From Opitutaceae bacterium (lineage in GTDB: Bacteria; Verrucomicrobiota; Verrucomicrobiia; Opitutales; Opitutaceae), in contig JAWLBB010000003.1 in NCBI GenBank assembly GCA_041395105.1, positions 62,001 to 126,000 of the forward strand: 64,000 nucleotides of DNA. The letters are read 5' to 3'. This document shows positions 19,082 through 28,077 of this stretch, one piece after another. The notes beneath the pieces were generated by a model. It saw only the letters and a list, made by a program, of their open reading frames with translations, was not told the origin of the DNA and searched no databases. A program made the position numbers and the translations under genes. Every line of letters starts with the position of its first letter. The stretch's first letter is position 1.

Positions 19082-21433
19082 ATGAAACCAACGCTGCTCG
19101 CCCTATTGTGTGGGCTCGCTCTGCCAATCTCTGCCACCACCCCCGACGACGGCTCCGTCCTGCCATTTCCGCCGACCCTGTCCGCCAGCAGGGCTGCGCC
19201 GCGCCTTCAGGACTCCATTCACCAGCGCCGCGTCGAGCCGGAGCGTCTCCCAGTGGACGCACCAAACATCCTGATCATCCTGGTTGATGATGCGGGTTTC
19301 GGGACGCCGGACACCTTCGGCGGTTTCGCCCACACGCCGAACCTTACCAGGCTGCGCGAAGAGGGCATCGCCTACAACCGCTTCCACACCACCGCGATCT
19401 GCTCGCCGACGCGGGCCGCGCTTCTCACCGGCCGCAACCACCAGCGTGTCGGCTCCGGCACCATCGCCGAGCGCGCGGTCGATTGGGACGGCTACACCGG
19501 TATCATCCCGAAGACCTCCGCCACCATCGCGGAAGTCCTGCGCAACTACGGCTACAAGACCTCCGCCTTCGGCAAGTGGCACAACACTCCCGCTGACCAG
19601 ACCACCGCGATGGGTCCGTTCACCTACTGGCCCACCGGTTACGGCTTCGACTACTTCTACGGCTTCCTTGCCGGTGAGACCTCGCAGTATGAGCCCCGGC
19701 TGATCGAGAACACCACGGCCATCGAGCCGCCGCACGATGAGACCTACCATCTCACCGACGACATGGTGGACCAGTCGATCAGCTGGCTTAAGAGGCATCG
19801 CGCCTTCTCGCCCGACAAACCCTTCTTCATGTACTGGGCACCCGGCGCCGTGCACGGCCCGCACCATGTCAACGCAGAATGGGCTGACAAATACAAAGGC
19901 CAATTCGACCAGGGCTGGGACAGACTGCGCGAGGAAATCTTCGCCCGCCAGAAGGCGATGGGCTGGATCCCGGCCGACACCGAACTCACCCAACGTCACC
20001 CCACCATGGACTCATGGGACAGCATCCCTGAATCGGAGCGCGCCTTCCAGACCCGCCTGATGGAACTCTACGCCGGCTTCGCGGAGCACACCGACGCTGA
20101 GATCGGCCGCCTGTTCTCCGCCATGCAGGAGATGGGCGTGAAGGACAACACTCTCATCTTCTTCATCTGGGGCGACAACGGATCGTCCGCCGAAGGCCAG
20201 AACGGCTCGATCAGCGAGTTGCTCGCCCAGAACCAGATTCCCAACTCCGTCTCCCAGCAGATCAAGGCCCTCGAAGAACTGGGCGGCCTCGAAGCTCTCG
20301 GCACCTCGGTCACCGACAACATGTATCATGCCGGCTGGGCCTGGGCGGGCAGCACGCCGTTCCAGAACACCAAGCTCGTCGCCTCCCACTTCGGCGGCAC
20401 CCGCAACCCTCTCGTTGTCTCGTGGCCGAAGAGGCTGAAGGCCGACAGAACCACGCGAACCCAGTTCCAGCACGTCAACGACATCGCACCGACCATTTAC
20501 GAGTTGCTTGGGATCAAGCAACCCGAGGTCGTCAACGGCTTCGAGCAGGACCCGATGGACGGCGCCAGCATGGCGAAGAGCCTGTCCGATGCTTCCGCTG
20601 CCGACAGCAAGCCGACCCAGTACTTCGACAACAACGGCAGCCGCGGCATCTACCACGAAGGCTGGTATGCCTGCACCTTCGGCCCGCTCATCCCCTGGCT
20701 CAACGCCCAGAAGGACCTCGCCGACTGGGACTCGGCCAAGGATGTCTGGGAACTCTACGACCTTACCAAGGACTTCTCCCAGGCGCACGATCTCGCTGCG
20801 GAGTACCCGGAAAAACTCGCCGAGTTGAAGGAACTCTTCCTCGCCGAGGCCGAGGACAACAAGGTCTTCCCGCTCGGCGCCGGCATCTGGCTGCGCCTCC
20901 ATCCCGAAGACCGCATCAAGACTCCCTACACCAGCTGGACCTTCGACGACACCACCACCCGGATGCCCGAGTTCACTGCTCCCGCGGTCGGCAACCACAG
21001 CAACACTATCACGCTCGACGTCGAGACCGGCGAGGATGCCAACGGCGTGCTCTACGCCATGGGCGGTTCGGGTGGCGGCCTCTCCTGCTACATCCTCGAC
21101 GGGCACCTGTGCTTCGAATACAACCTGATGATCGTCTACCGGACCCTCATCAAGTCCCCGGACAAGCTCGCGCCAGGCAAGCACACGATTGTCGTGGAAA
21201 CAAAGTTGGCCCAGCCCAATCCCGGCTCGCCCGCCGACATCATCCTCAGCGTGGACGGCAGGGAGGTCGCCCGCGGCACCACCAAAATGACCGTCCCCGC
21301 CGCCTTCACTGCCAGCGAGTCCTTCGACGTTGGCGTCGACCTCGGCTCACCCGTGGCTCGGGATTACTTCAAAAAGGTCCCCTTCCGCTTCGATGGCAAT
21401 ATTCACTCCGTAAAGGTCGAACTCGCGAACTGA
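19082..21433 (+). CDS. Secreted arylsulfatase (formylglycine type)
   Basis: A 783-residue protein from the ATG at 19082, which gives a clean signal peptide (MKPTLLALLCGLALPISA). The sulfatase signature CSPTRAALLTGR begins at Cys107, the residue converted to formylglycine by a dedicated enzyme. Metal-site segments are NILIILVDDAGFG, GKWH and FIWGDNGSS. The long catalytic part runs to ~600, and a jelly-roll-like C-terminal domain (~640-783) resembles that of large bacterial arylsulfatases of the AtsA type. In such bacteria sulfatases remove sulfate from polysaccharides or aromatics. Its position after the demethylase cassette could hint at aromatic sulfates, but nothing in the sequence proves this. 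Confidence 0.92.
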   Translation: MKPTLLALLCGLALPISATTPDDGSVLPFPPTLSASRAAPRLQDSIHQRRVEPERLPVDAPNILIILVDDAGFGTPDTFGGFAHTPNLTRLREEGIAYNRFHTTAICSPTRAALLTGRNHQRVGSGTIAERAVDWDGYTGIIPKTSATIAEVLRNYGYKTSAFGKWHNTPADQTTAMGPFTYWPTGYGFDYFYGFLAGETSQYEPRLIENTTAIEPPHDETYHLTDDMVDQSISWLKRHRAFSPDKPFFMYWAPGAVHGPHHVNAEWADKYKGQFDQGWDRLREEIFARQKAMGWIPADTELTQRHPTMDSWDSIPESERAFQTRLMELYAGFAEHTDAEIGRLFSAMQEMGVKDNTLIFFIWGDNGSSAEGQNGSISELLAQNQIPNSVSQQIKALEELGGLEALGTSVTDNMYHAGWAWAGSTPFQNTKLVASHFGGTRNPLVVSWPKRLKADRTTRTQFQHVNDIAPTIYELLGIKQPEVVNGFEQDPMDGASMAKSLSDASAADSKPTQYFDNNGSRGIYHEGWYACTFGPLIPWLNAQKDLADWDSAKDVWELYDLTKDFSQAHDLAAEYPEKLAELKELFLAEAEDNKVFPLGAGIWLRLHPEDRIKTPYTSWTFDDTTTRMPEFTAPAVGNHSNTITLDVETGEDANGVLYAMGGSGGGLSCYILDGHLCFEYNLMIVYRTLIKSPDKLAPGKHTIVVETKLAQPNPGSPADIILSVDGREVARGTTKMTVPAAFTASESFDVGVDLGSPVARDYFKKVPFRFDGNIHSVKVELAN

Positions 21434-21599
21434 CAGAAAATCGATTCCAGGCCCTGAAACACGGACAACCGCTTTCCTGCCGATCATAATTCAGGGTGTG
21501 CTCTTCAATAAGCTCCTGAACGGCGCTGGCCTTACCCTTGCATGGACGAGAGTTGACGCCCCCCGATTTGCCTTAACCGATCCAGCAGAGCCACCTCCG

Positions 21600-22439
21600 C
21601 TATTGTTTGAATCGCATTTCGAACGTGCGCGACATCGTGCAGGTCGCGCCGCTCTGGTTGACCTGCGAGTGGAGTTCTCCGGTGATGTACTCCTCGTTCT
21701 GAACACGCCAGGTGAAGTGGATCTCCATGGGGATTCCATCCTGAGATCCACCGACGGTTCCTTCATAGGTACAGTCGGCCACCCGGTGCATGACGAGGTC
21801 GGCGGTATCGCGCGAGAAATCGGTTCCGAGGATGGTGTCGCACCCATCCTGGAAGATCAGTTTCCCGGTCGCTGTATCGGGCGGGAGCGGGACGGTCATG
21901 TTGAAAGCTCCGGTGCAGACCATTGCGCCCGGAAGGTTCGTGATGGTCCAGGACCCCTCCCGAGGGCAAATGCAGTCATGGGCGGTGAATGTGAACGTAG
22001 AGGTGACGGTCTCGCCTTCTTCCACATTGAAGGTGACTGTTCCGGCGGGCACGTCGCCGGTGCTGGGTCCGGGACTTTCCCCGTCGTCGCAGGTGATGGT
22101 CTGCAGGTGATAGCCGCGGGCCAGCAGTGTCGGGCTGATGACGGACAATCTGGATGTGTAGGTTCCGGGTTTCAGGTTCTCCGTGACCAGCTGTTCTTCC
22201 TGTCCGAGGCGCAAAGTAATGAGGCCGTCCGGCGTGCCTTCGAAGCGGAGTGTTTCGGTGTCAACTTCGGGCACTGTCACGATCCTGATGATGACCGAGC
22301 CGGATCCGTTTTGGGTATCCGCAGAACTGCCGCCGCTGGAATGCGCCGCTGTAGTCGTCGACGATTTCATGGTCTCGGATCCAACGGCCAGACCGCAGGC
22401 AGCAACCCATGAGAGAATGGAAAACAGAAACAAACGCAT
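21600..22439 (-). CDS. Secreted protein with prealbumin-like beta domains, unknown function
   Basis: A 279-residue protein starting at 22439 (MRLFLFSILSWVAACGLAVG), giving a signal peptide and then a Ser/Thr/Gly-rich linker. Residues ~50-140 look like an SpaA/prealbumin-like fold: VIIRIVTVP near the start and ITCDDGESPGP with VEEGETVTSTFTFT at the end. The remainder contains several cysteines (CICPREG, MVCTGAF, DGCDTI, VADCTYE) that may form disulfides outside the cell. No enzyme motif is seen. It lies 145 bp downstream of the PduT-like gene on the same strand, but the link may be accidental. Confidence 0.65.
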   Translation of the reverse strand: MRLFLFSILSWVAACGLAVGSETMKSSTTTAAHSSGGSSADTQNGSGSVIIRIVTVPEVDTETLRFEGTPDGLITLRLGQEEQLVTENLKPGTYTSRLSVISPTLLARGYHLQTITCDDGESPGPSTGDVPAGTVTFNVEEGETVTSTFTFTAHDCICPREGSWTITNLPGAMVCTGAFNMTVPLPPDTATGKLIFQDGCDTILGTDFSRDTADLVMHRVADCTYEGTVGGSQDGIPMEIHFTWRVQNEEYITGELHSQVNQSGATCTMSRTFEMRFKQ

Positions 22440-22584
22440 CGCCTTTCCGATGTGAAGAATCGGTTCCGATGTCAACCCCGGCGGATCGACCGCCGGCCGG
22501 TCGGAATAGGCAGAGGGCGGTCAAATCCGGCAAGTGAACGCGCAGGTAACGATCCTTTGGCGCCCGGGGACTCGGCCGCCCGGA

Positions 22585-23136
22585 TCAAATCATCTCATTG
22601 AGCAGATTGGGATGCGGGCGGGGAATGACGACACGATTGACAAGGAGGCCTTTGGCGGCGACGAGGCCGGCTCCGGCGTCGACCGCGGCCTGAACGGCGG
22701 AAATACTGCCGGTCAGGGTGGCAAATGCCTTGCCACCGAGCGCCATGGCGAGACGGATCTCGATGAGCTGGACATTGGCCGCTTTGACTGCGGCGTCGGC
22801 GGCCTCGATCATCGAGGTGACGGAAAACGATTCGATCACACCCAGGGCGTCGAGTTTGGTGACCGTGGCGGCGCCGGAGATGGCGGGAAAGACGGCTTCA
22901 TCGATGTTGGCGAGCACTGCATGGTCGATCACGGCGCCCTCACTGGCACCGACCCCAGCCTGGACGGCGGCCTCCACACCGGCGACATCGCCGGCGACCG
23001 CGACCATGTATTTTCCCGAGCAGATAGATCGGGCCAACAGCATTTCCACGTCGGCGGCTTTGAGCATGGCGTCACTGGTGAGGTAGCCGGCCGCGATGCT
23101 CGAGAGTTCGACGATTCCGATGGCGTTTTTGGGCAT
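22585..23136 (-). CDS. Tandem-BMC-domain shell protein, PduT-like
   Basis: A 183-residue protein with two bacterial microcompartment domains: AIGIVELSSIAAGYLTSDAM in the first and ALGVIESFSVTSMIEAADAAV in the second. It should therefore form a pseudohexameric trimer. Cys39 (in ARSICSGKYM) corresponds in position to PduT Cys38, which holds a [4Fe-4S] cluster at the trimer pore. Only 10 bp separate it from the upstream PduS-like flavo-iron-sulfur gene. The two therefore look like an electron-transfer module across a shell. No other shell protein, pentamer or signature enzyme is in this window. Confidence 0.85.
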   Translation of the reverse strand: MPKNAIGIVELSSIAAGYLTSDAMLKAADVEMLLARSICSGKYMVAVAGDVAGVEAAVQAGVGASEGAVIDHAVLANIDEAVFPAISGAATVTKLDALGVIESFSVTSMIEAADAAVKAANVQLIEIRLAMALGGKAFATLTGSISAVQAAVDAGAGLVAAKGLLVNRVVIPRPHPNLLNEMI

Positions 23137-23146
23137 GGCGGGAGTA

Positions 23147-24466
23147 TCAGGTTTTCTCGATGACGATGGCGCCGTTCACCGAGGTGACGGTGCCGGCTAT
23201 GCTGGAGTGAATGCGGGCCGCGAGCTTGCCCTCCGGGATGTCGGCCACCAACTGTCCCGCCGCGACCCGGTCGCCGGGACGAACCACCGGCTGGGCCGGG
23301 GCGCCGACGTGCTGGGTGAGTGGCAGGGTGATGCGGCGGGCGTCGAAATCAACGTCGGTCCACGGCGCCGAAACATCGTAATGTTTCACCCCGAGCTTCA
23401 GCATGAGCGCCTTGATCGGCACGTGCCGGCCGGCCTCCATGGGGTGTGCGGTGATCTTCCTGTCCGGCCCGAGCCAGCGCGCCAGTCCGGCTTTCTTGCG
23501 GTCGTCCCTGGCCTGGTCGCAGGCTTCCTTCGGAAATAGGTCCTCGGGGCAGGAGTAAAGGGTGCAGAGTCCACAGGAGCAGCATAGGTCCGCCCACTTG
23601 CTCCAGTTTTCCTTACCCGTGGCGGTGAACCCAAGGGTTCGCATGACCTTGTGCGGCTGCACGTCATAGCCCAGCAGGTAGCGGGGGCAGAACTCGGTGC
23701 AATAGCTGCACTGGTCGCAGGCCGACTTGCCGATCCGGTGCATGGCTTCTTTCGGCCGCAACATGCGCTGCACAAGCCGGTGCTGGGTCGGCAGAACGAT
23801 CAATCCGCCCGTGGTCTTGGTGACCGGTTTGGAGAGGTCCTGCTCGATGCGGCCCATCATGAGACCGCCGACGAATACGGTGCAGTCGGCCCTGGTGGCG
23901 CCGCCCGCAATATCGATCACTTCCTGCAGGGTGATGCCCACCGGCACGGCCAGACTCATCGGCCGTTTCACTTCGCCGGTCACGGTCAGGAACTTGCGCG
24001 TGACCGGCCGGCCGTCCATCGCCTCCGCGATATTGAAGAGGCTTTCGGAGTTGTGAACCACGACGCCGACCTGCAGCGGGATGCCCCCCGCCGGGATGAG
24101 CCGCCCGGTGCACTCGTGGACAAGGACAAACTCGTCTCCGGCTGGATAATAGTCTCCGAACTTCTGGATCCTGATCGGCGTTCCCGCCGTCGCATTCTCC
24201 AGTGCGGCGATCGTCTTTGCGCGTTTGGCTTTGATTCCAAAGATTGCCTGTTTCGCCCCGGTGACCTGGATCGATGCCTCCATCCCTCGGATGACCTGAG
24301 CGGCATGGGCTTCGGTCAGTTCGGCGTCCTTGTGCAGCAGCGGTTCGCACTCCGCACCGTTGGCCAGGACGTATTCGACCTCGGCCTTGAGTTTGATGTG
24401 GGTGGGGAACCCGGCCCCGCCGGCCCCGACCACTCCGGCATCCATTACCGCTTTGAGAATGTCCAT
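23147..24466 (-). CDS. PduS/RnfC-like flavo-iron-sulfur protein
   Basis: A 439-residue protein from the ATG at 24466, which begins directly with the family N-terminus. The glycine-rich VVGAGGAGFPTHIKL (12-26) binds nucleotide or flavin in RnfC/Nqo1-like proteins. SLBB-like segments follow (~155-190). Two [4Fe-4S] motifs are complete: Cys250, 253, 256 and 260, and Cys296, 298, 301 and 306. The C-terminal ~70 residues resemble a biotinyl/barrel-sandwich domain (PVVRPGDRVAAGQLVADIP). PduS in Salmonella reduces cobalamin and pairs with PduT. Here it most likely passes electrons to or through the adjacent shell protein. It is the first gene of the pair. Confidence 0.88.
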   Translation of the reverse strand: MDILKAVMDAGVVGAGGAGFPTHIKLKAEVEYVLANGAECEPLLHKDAELTEAHAAQVIRGMEASIQVTGAKQAIFGIKAKRAKTIAALENATAGTPIRIQKFGDYYPAGDEFVLVHECTGRLIPAGGIPLQVGVVVHNSESLFNIAEAMDGRPVTRKFLTVTGEVKRPMSLAVPVGITLQEVIDIAGGATRADCTVFVGGLMMGRIEQDLSKPVTKTTGGLIVLPTQHRLVQRMLRPKEAMHRIGKSACDQCSYCTEFCPRYLLGYDVQPHKVMRTLGFTATGKENWSKWADLCCSCGLCTLYSCPEDLFPKEACDQARDDRKKAGLARWLGPDRKITAHPMEAGRHVPIKALMLKLGVKHYDVSAPWTDVDFDARRITLPLTQHVGAPAQPVVRPGDRVAAGQLVADIPEGKLAARIHSSIAGTVTSVNGAIVIEKT

Positions 24467-24539
24467 GTTGTCATGAGTCACGCATGTCTGTGCCGGAAAG
24501 AACCGCACCTTTGCCTGCCCGCGCAGGGCGTGTGAACGG

Positions 24540-24563
24540 GCAAAAGGGGTCAGGCTTGGTCGT
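24540..24563. repeat. Dispersed GGGGTCAG motif
   Basis: AAAAGGGGTCAGGCTTGG lies ~75 bp upstream of the PduS-like start. It is the most canonical copy of the motif found throughout the window. Confidence 0.5.
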
Positions 24564-25217
24564 GTCTTTTTGAGCGATAGTGTTGTGAGGTCTTCTCGTG
24601 CGAAAAACAGCGATTGAGGAGAGGATTTGGTCCGCCCCGGTCTTCGGCCACATGGGTGGTGAATGAAAAACCATGACAACCATCAACGGGGCTAGGGTGA
24701 TGATTAGGTCATCGAGCCCGTTTAGCCAAATCCTTTCGTTCCCACGTCGATCGGGTTTTGAAGCCCTCGTGGCGAATTACGGCATCGATCTTCAAACTCT
24801 GGCGTGCTTGTCATGCCTCTCAATACTGGGTCACCGCATCCGCCGGGGGTAGCGCATCCGGCTGAAAACACGCAGTGTTCTTCGACCCGGTGTTCGGTCA
24901 GAGAGGCCCAACCGCTGAAGGTTGCCTTCCGGAATCCGGAATCCGGGACCCGGATAGGGATCTACTGGCGGATCCGATTACCGGATGATCGGATGTCCCG
25001 GCAGGCTATGACACGGAATTGATTTGTATCCCTGAGGTGAAGCCTTAGGTTCTTCCTCGTTCTTTCCCACAACATCCTTCGAGTGCTCCGCAGGCAGCGG
25101 GGCCGCCAACCGGGTTGATGAGAGTCACCACGGTGGTCCAGACGGGGTCGTGTTTTTCACGGTCCCGCGGGATGCGCAGTAAACCACTGAATCCAAGCAC
25201 TCTCCCGTTCGCTGATC

Positions 25218-25255
25218 CGCCGGGAGCTCACTGATGAGTGCCCGGCGTTTTTTTT
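25218..25255 (+). terminator. Rho-independent terminator-like hairpin with eight T
   Basis: CGCCGGG (25218-25224) pairs with CCCGGCG (25241-25247). An inner CACT pairs with AGTG around a GATG loop, with a 4-base bulge AGCT on the left arm. Eight T follow. It would end transcription on the plus strand. No gene upstream needs it, so it may end a small RNA or act as a leader attenuator for the small gene at 25297. Confidence 0.6.
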
Positions 25256-25296
25256 GACGCGGGCGGAAGGGTGCGTGTTCGAAAACCACGATACCC

Positions 25297-25533
25297 ATGA
25301 CCGACAGCACGTTATCGGGAGGCGTCCTGAGCCTCCGCACCGATCCCCGCAACGATCGCCATCACCTCTACCGGAACAACCGGGGGAATTGGTGGATCCA
25401 CTACACCCTCCACTTGCCGGATCATACGGCCAGTCGGGTCCGTCGCAGTCTGGCCACCCGGGATCTGGCCGAGGCACGCAGGCGCCGGGATGAGATCCTC
25501 GCACGAATGAGCGGAGAGGCGGTGGCGTCGTGA
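25297..25533 (+). CDS. Small basic protein resembling an integrase arm-binding domain
   Basis: A 78-residue protein. NWWIHYTLHLPDHTASRVRR followed by SLATRDLAEARRRRDEIL resembles the N-terminal arm-type DNA-binding domain of tyrosine recombinases, in which a three-strand sheet is followed by a helix. No catalytic domain follows in any frame. It could be an orphan DNA-binding protein, an excisionase-like factor or an integrase remnant. The ATG lies 42 bp after the T-run hairpin. I am unsure of its role. Confidence 0.5.
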   Translation: MTDSTLSGGVLSLRTDPRNDRHHLYRNNRGNWWIHYTLHLPDHTASRVRRSLATRDLAEARRRRDEILARMSGEAVAS

Positions 25534-25710
25534 ACCGCATACCGGGACCCGCGGCGGCTGAGCGGGATCCGCGATTCTGTCAGGGAGTGTGGCGCTGGAA
25601 ATGGAATCAGACCCATGTCTTCAACCATCAAGCGACAGGCAGGCGAATTGTGAAGTGCGGCCTGGGTTTCGCTCGGGGCACCGAATCGGGAAGTTCCGGC
25701 GGCGACGGTC

Positions 25711-27909
25711 TCAAGAAAGCTCGGTGGACAAGGAGAACGGCAGGTCGCCGGCTGCGTGTGGAGAGTCTACGGGTTGGTCGGTCATGTTGAAGCGCAGCGT
25801 GCAACCGTTGGCCAGGGTTGTGTGCGCGATGTCGGCGGCACTGTGGTTTTCACCGTCCACCTGGACTGACTCTACGTAGACGTTGTGGACACTGTTGTCG
25901 GGGGCTTCGACGACGAGATCCCGGCCGTTGGGCAAGTGCACGGTGGCCTTTTTGAAGAGCGGGCTGCCGAGAACAAACGAGGGGTGTCCCGGGCAGAAGG
26001 GGAAGAAACCAAGCGCCGAAAAGAGGTACCACGATGCCATCTCGCCGTTGTCTTCGTCGCCGCAGAAACCATCGGGCGAATAGAGTTCGCCGAGCACGCG
26101 CCGCACCCAGTATTGTGTCCGGTGGGCGGCACCGGCGAATGGATACAGGTAGAGTACATGATGCACGGGTTGGTTTGAATGGGCATACTGGCCGAAGTCG
26201 ACCGCAGCCATTTCGGTCATCTCGTGGATTTCAGTGTTGTAGTTGCCGACTTCGAAACGCGGCGGCAACGACAGCATGGCATCGAGTTTCCGGACGGTGG
26301 CCCCGGGTCCGCCAAAGAGGGCGATCAGCCCGGCGGCATCGTGCGGCACCGCCCAGGTGCATTGCCACGCCGATCCCTCGATATAGGCGCCGCCCCAGCG
26401 AAACTCGTCGAAGGGACTTTCCCACGAACCATCGCGCAGACGCCCCTGCATGAAGCCCGTCGCTTTGTTGAAGGTGTTGCGGTAATGGAAGGCGCGTCGG
26501 CGGAATTCTTCGCAGTCTTCTTCGTGGCCGAGCGCCCTGGCCACCTGGGCGACGCAGAAATCGTTGTAGGCAAAGTCCTGCGTCCGTGATGCGGCGTGCT
26601 CGACCTCGTCGTGCGGGACCCACCCCAATTCCATATAGGCCCTGATGCCGCGGCGACCATAGTTGCCGGCGTCGTCGCCGGTCCGGGTGGCGTTCTTGAG
26701 CATGGCCTCGTAGGCCGTATCCAGGTCAAAGCCCGTAATGCCGCGCACGCAGGCATCGGCAATGACTGCGTCCAGGTGGGTGCCGATCATGCAGGCGCGG
26801 TAGCCGGGGCTGGACCACTTGGGAAACCAGCCGCCCTCCCGATAGGCCTGGACCCAACCTTCGAGGATCTCCGACAAACGCACGGGATCGAGGAGGGCGA
26901 GAAGCGGGTAAACGGTTCGGTGCGTGTCCCAGAAACCGTTGTCGGCATAGAGCACACCCGGATGCACCTGCCCGTCGTAGGGACTGAAGTGGCAGGGCAG
27001 GCCCGCGTCGTCGTATTCGTACCAGGCGCGCGGGAAGAGGTGGGCCCGATAGAGGCAGGAATAGAACGTGGTAAGCTGCGCATCGGTGGCGTCTTCGACG
27101 TGGATCCGGTTGAGCACGGTATTCCACGCCGCTGACGATTCGGCGAGGACCTCGTCGAAACCGCGGTCGCCAACTTCGCGGGCGAGGGTGCGGCCCGCCT
27201 GTTCGATGCTGATAAAGGAAGTGGCGATACGAACGGTGACAGGTTTTGCCGTCGGCAGGAATTCGATGAAGGCGCCCATCCCGTCTCCGCTGCGGCTCGT
27301 CCCGTCTTCCCAAACCTCGTCGCCTTTGAAGAAGCCGCCACCGGTCGTCGGAGTTTCCAGCTCCATGTGGAAGTAGAGCGCGTAGTTGGCGGATACGCCG
27401 CCGCTGTTGGCGCGGGTAAAGCCGCTCAAGGTGCTTCCCTTGGTATCCAGCTCGAACCGGCATTCTCCATCGAAGAGGTCGACGATGAGACGGGCCGGTT
27501 CTCCGGTAGGAAAGTGCAGGCGCATCACGGCGCAGCGCTCAGTTGGCGTGAATTCGACCTCAGTCCGGTAACGGCCTAGGATCGTGCGGAAATAGTGAGG
27601 GCGCAGTATCGTGTCCTGTGGGCGGAAGACGGACGAGCGCCTTTCGCCCTGCAGGAGGCGACGGCCGCTTTGTGGACAAAGCAGGAAATGTCCGTAATCG
27701 CCGATCCACGGGCTGGGCTGGTGGGTTGCGCGAATGCCCTGCAGTTGGCGCGCATCGGGCTTGTAGAAGCGCGGGCTGTCTTCGGTCTGGGGGGCCCAGT
27801 GCGTCATGGCGAAGGGGCGGGCGACCAGGGGCAGGGTATTGCCCTGCGAAAAGGCGTGGACCGAAGAGGTTCCCTGGGCGGGGTTGGCGTGGTCGAGCAG
27901 GTTCCGCAT
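25711..27909 (-). CDS. GH92-family exo-alpha-mannosidase
   Basis: A 732-residue protein from the ATG at 27909 (MRNLLDHANPAQG); a GTG 14 codons upstream is also possible. The N-terminal beta-sandwich (~1-230) and the helical (alpha/alpha)6 catalytic domain are recognisable. Landmarks are NGFWDTHRTVYPLLALLDP, KWSSPGYRACMIGTH, EGSAWQCTWAVPHD and CGDEDNGEMASWYLFSALGFFP, all typical of GH92. The family contains calcium-dependent, inverting alpha-mannosidases acting on N-glycans and mannans. No signal peptide is seen, so it may act in the cytoplasm, unlike most GH92 enzymes. The gene stands alone between a small gene and the exchanger. Confidence 0.88.
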   Translation of the reverse strand: MRNLLDHANPAQGTSSVHAFSQGNTLPLVARPFAMTHWAPQTEDSPRFYKPDARQLQGIRATHQPSPWIGDYGHFLLCPQSGRRLLQGERRSSVFRPQDTILRPHYFRTILGRYRTEVEFTPTERCAVMRLHFPTGEPARLIVDLFDGECRFELDTKGSTLSGFTRANSGGVSANYALYFHMELETPTTGGGFFKGDEVWEDGTSRSGDGMGAFIEFLPTAKPVTVRIATSFISIEQAGRTLAREVGDRGFDEVLAESSAAWNTVLNRIHVEDATDAQLTTFYSCLYRAHLFPRAWYEYDDAGLPCHFSPYDGQVHPGVLYADNGFWDTHRTVYPLLALLDPVRLSEILEGWVQAYREGGWFPKWSSPGYRACMIGTHLDAVIADACVRGITGFDLDTAYEAMLKNATRTGDDAGNYGRRGIRAYMELGWVPHDEVEHAASRTQDFAYNDFCVAQVARALGHEEDCEEFRRRAFHYRNTFNKATGFMQGRLRDGSWESPFDEFRWGGAYIEGSAWQCTWAVPHDAAGLIALFGGPGATVRKLDAMLSLPPRFEVGNYNTEIHEMTEMAAVDFGQYAHSNQPVHHVLYLYPFAGAAHRTQYWVRRVLGELYSPDGFCGDEDNGEMASWYLFSALGFFPFCPGHPSFVLGSPLFKKATVHLPNGRDLVVEAPDNSVHNVYVESVQVDGENHSAADIAHTTLANGCTLRFNMTDQPVDSPHAAGDLPFSLSTELS

Positions 27910-28077
27910 GATGACTCGGTCCTTGAGCTGGTGGCGGAAAAGATCTAGCACGAAGAGGGCCTGAAGGGGATCGGATTCTTCAGCCTGTCTTCATTTGGTT
28001 CCATGCGGGCGGATCCGGGAGGTGGCGGGTTCGGGTCGAGGTGCGGCGGGAATTGCCGCGTGGGCATACCTCCATGA

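Larger units (their letters stand above)
24467..25296. other. 830 bp intergenic gap, mostly featureless
   Basis: Contains the CAAAAGGGGTCAGGCTTG motif (24540-24557) close to the PduS-like start and GC-rich palindromic text at ~24930-25010 (CCGGAATCCGGAATCCGGG). A strong hairpin with a T run lies at 25218-25255. I see no supported gene in it. Confidence 0.5.

Noticed and set aside
20012..21184. A 390-codon minus-strand frame
   Set aside because: Antisense to the sulfatase; composition typical of a GC-rich shadow.
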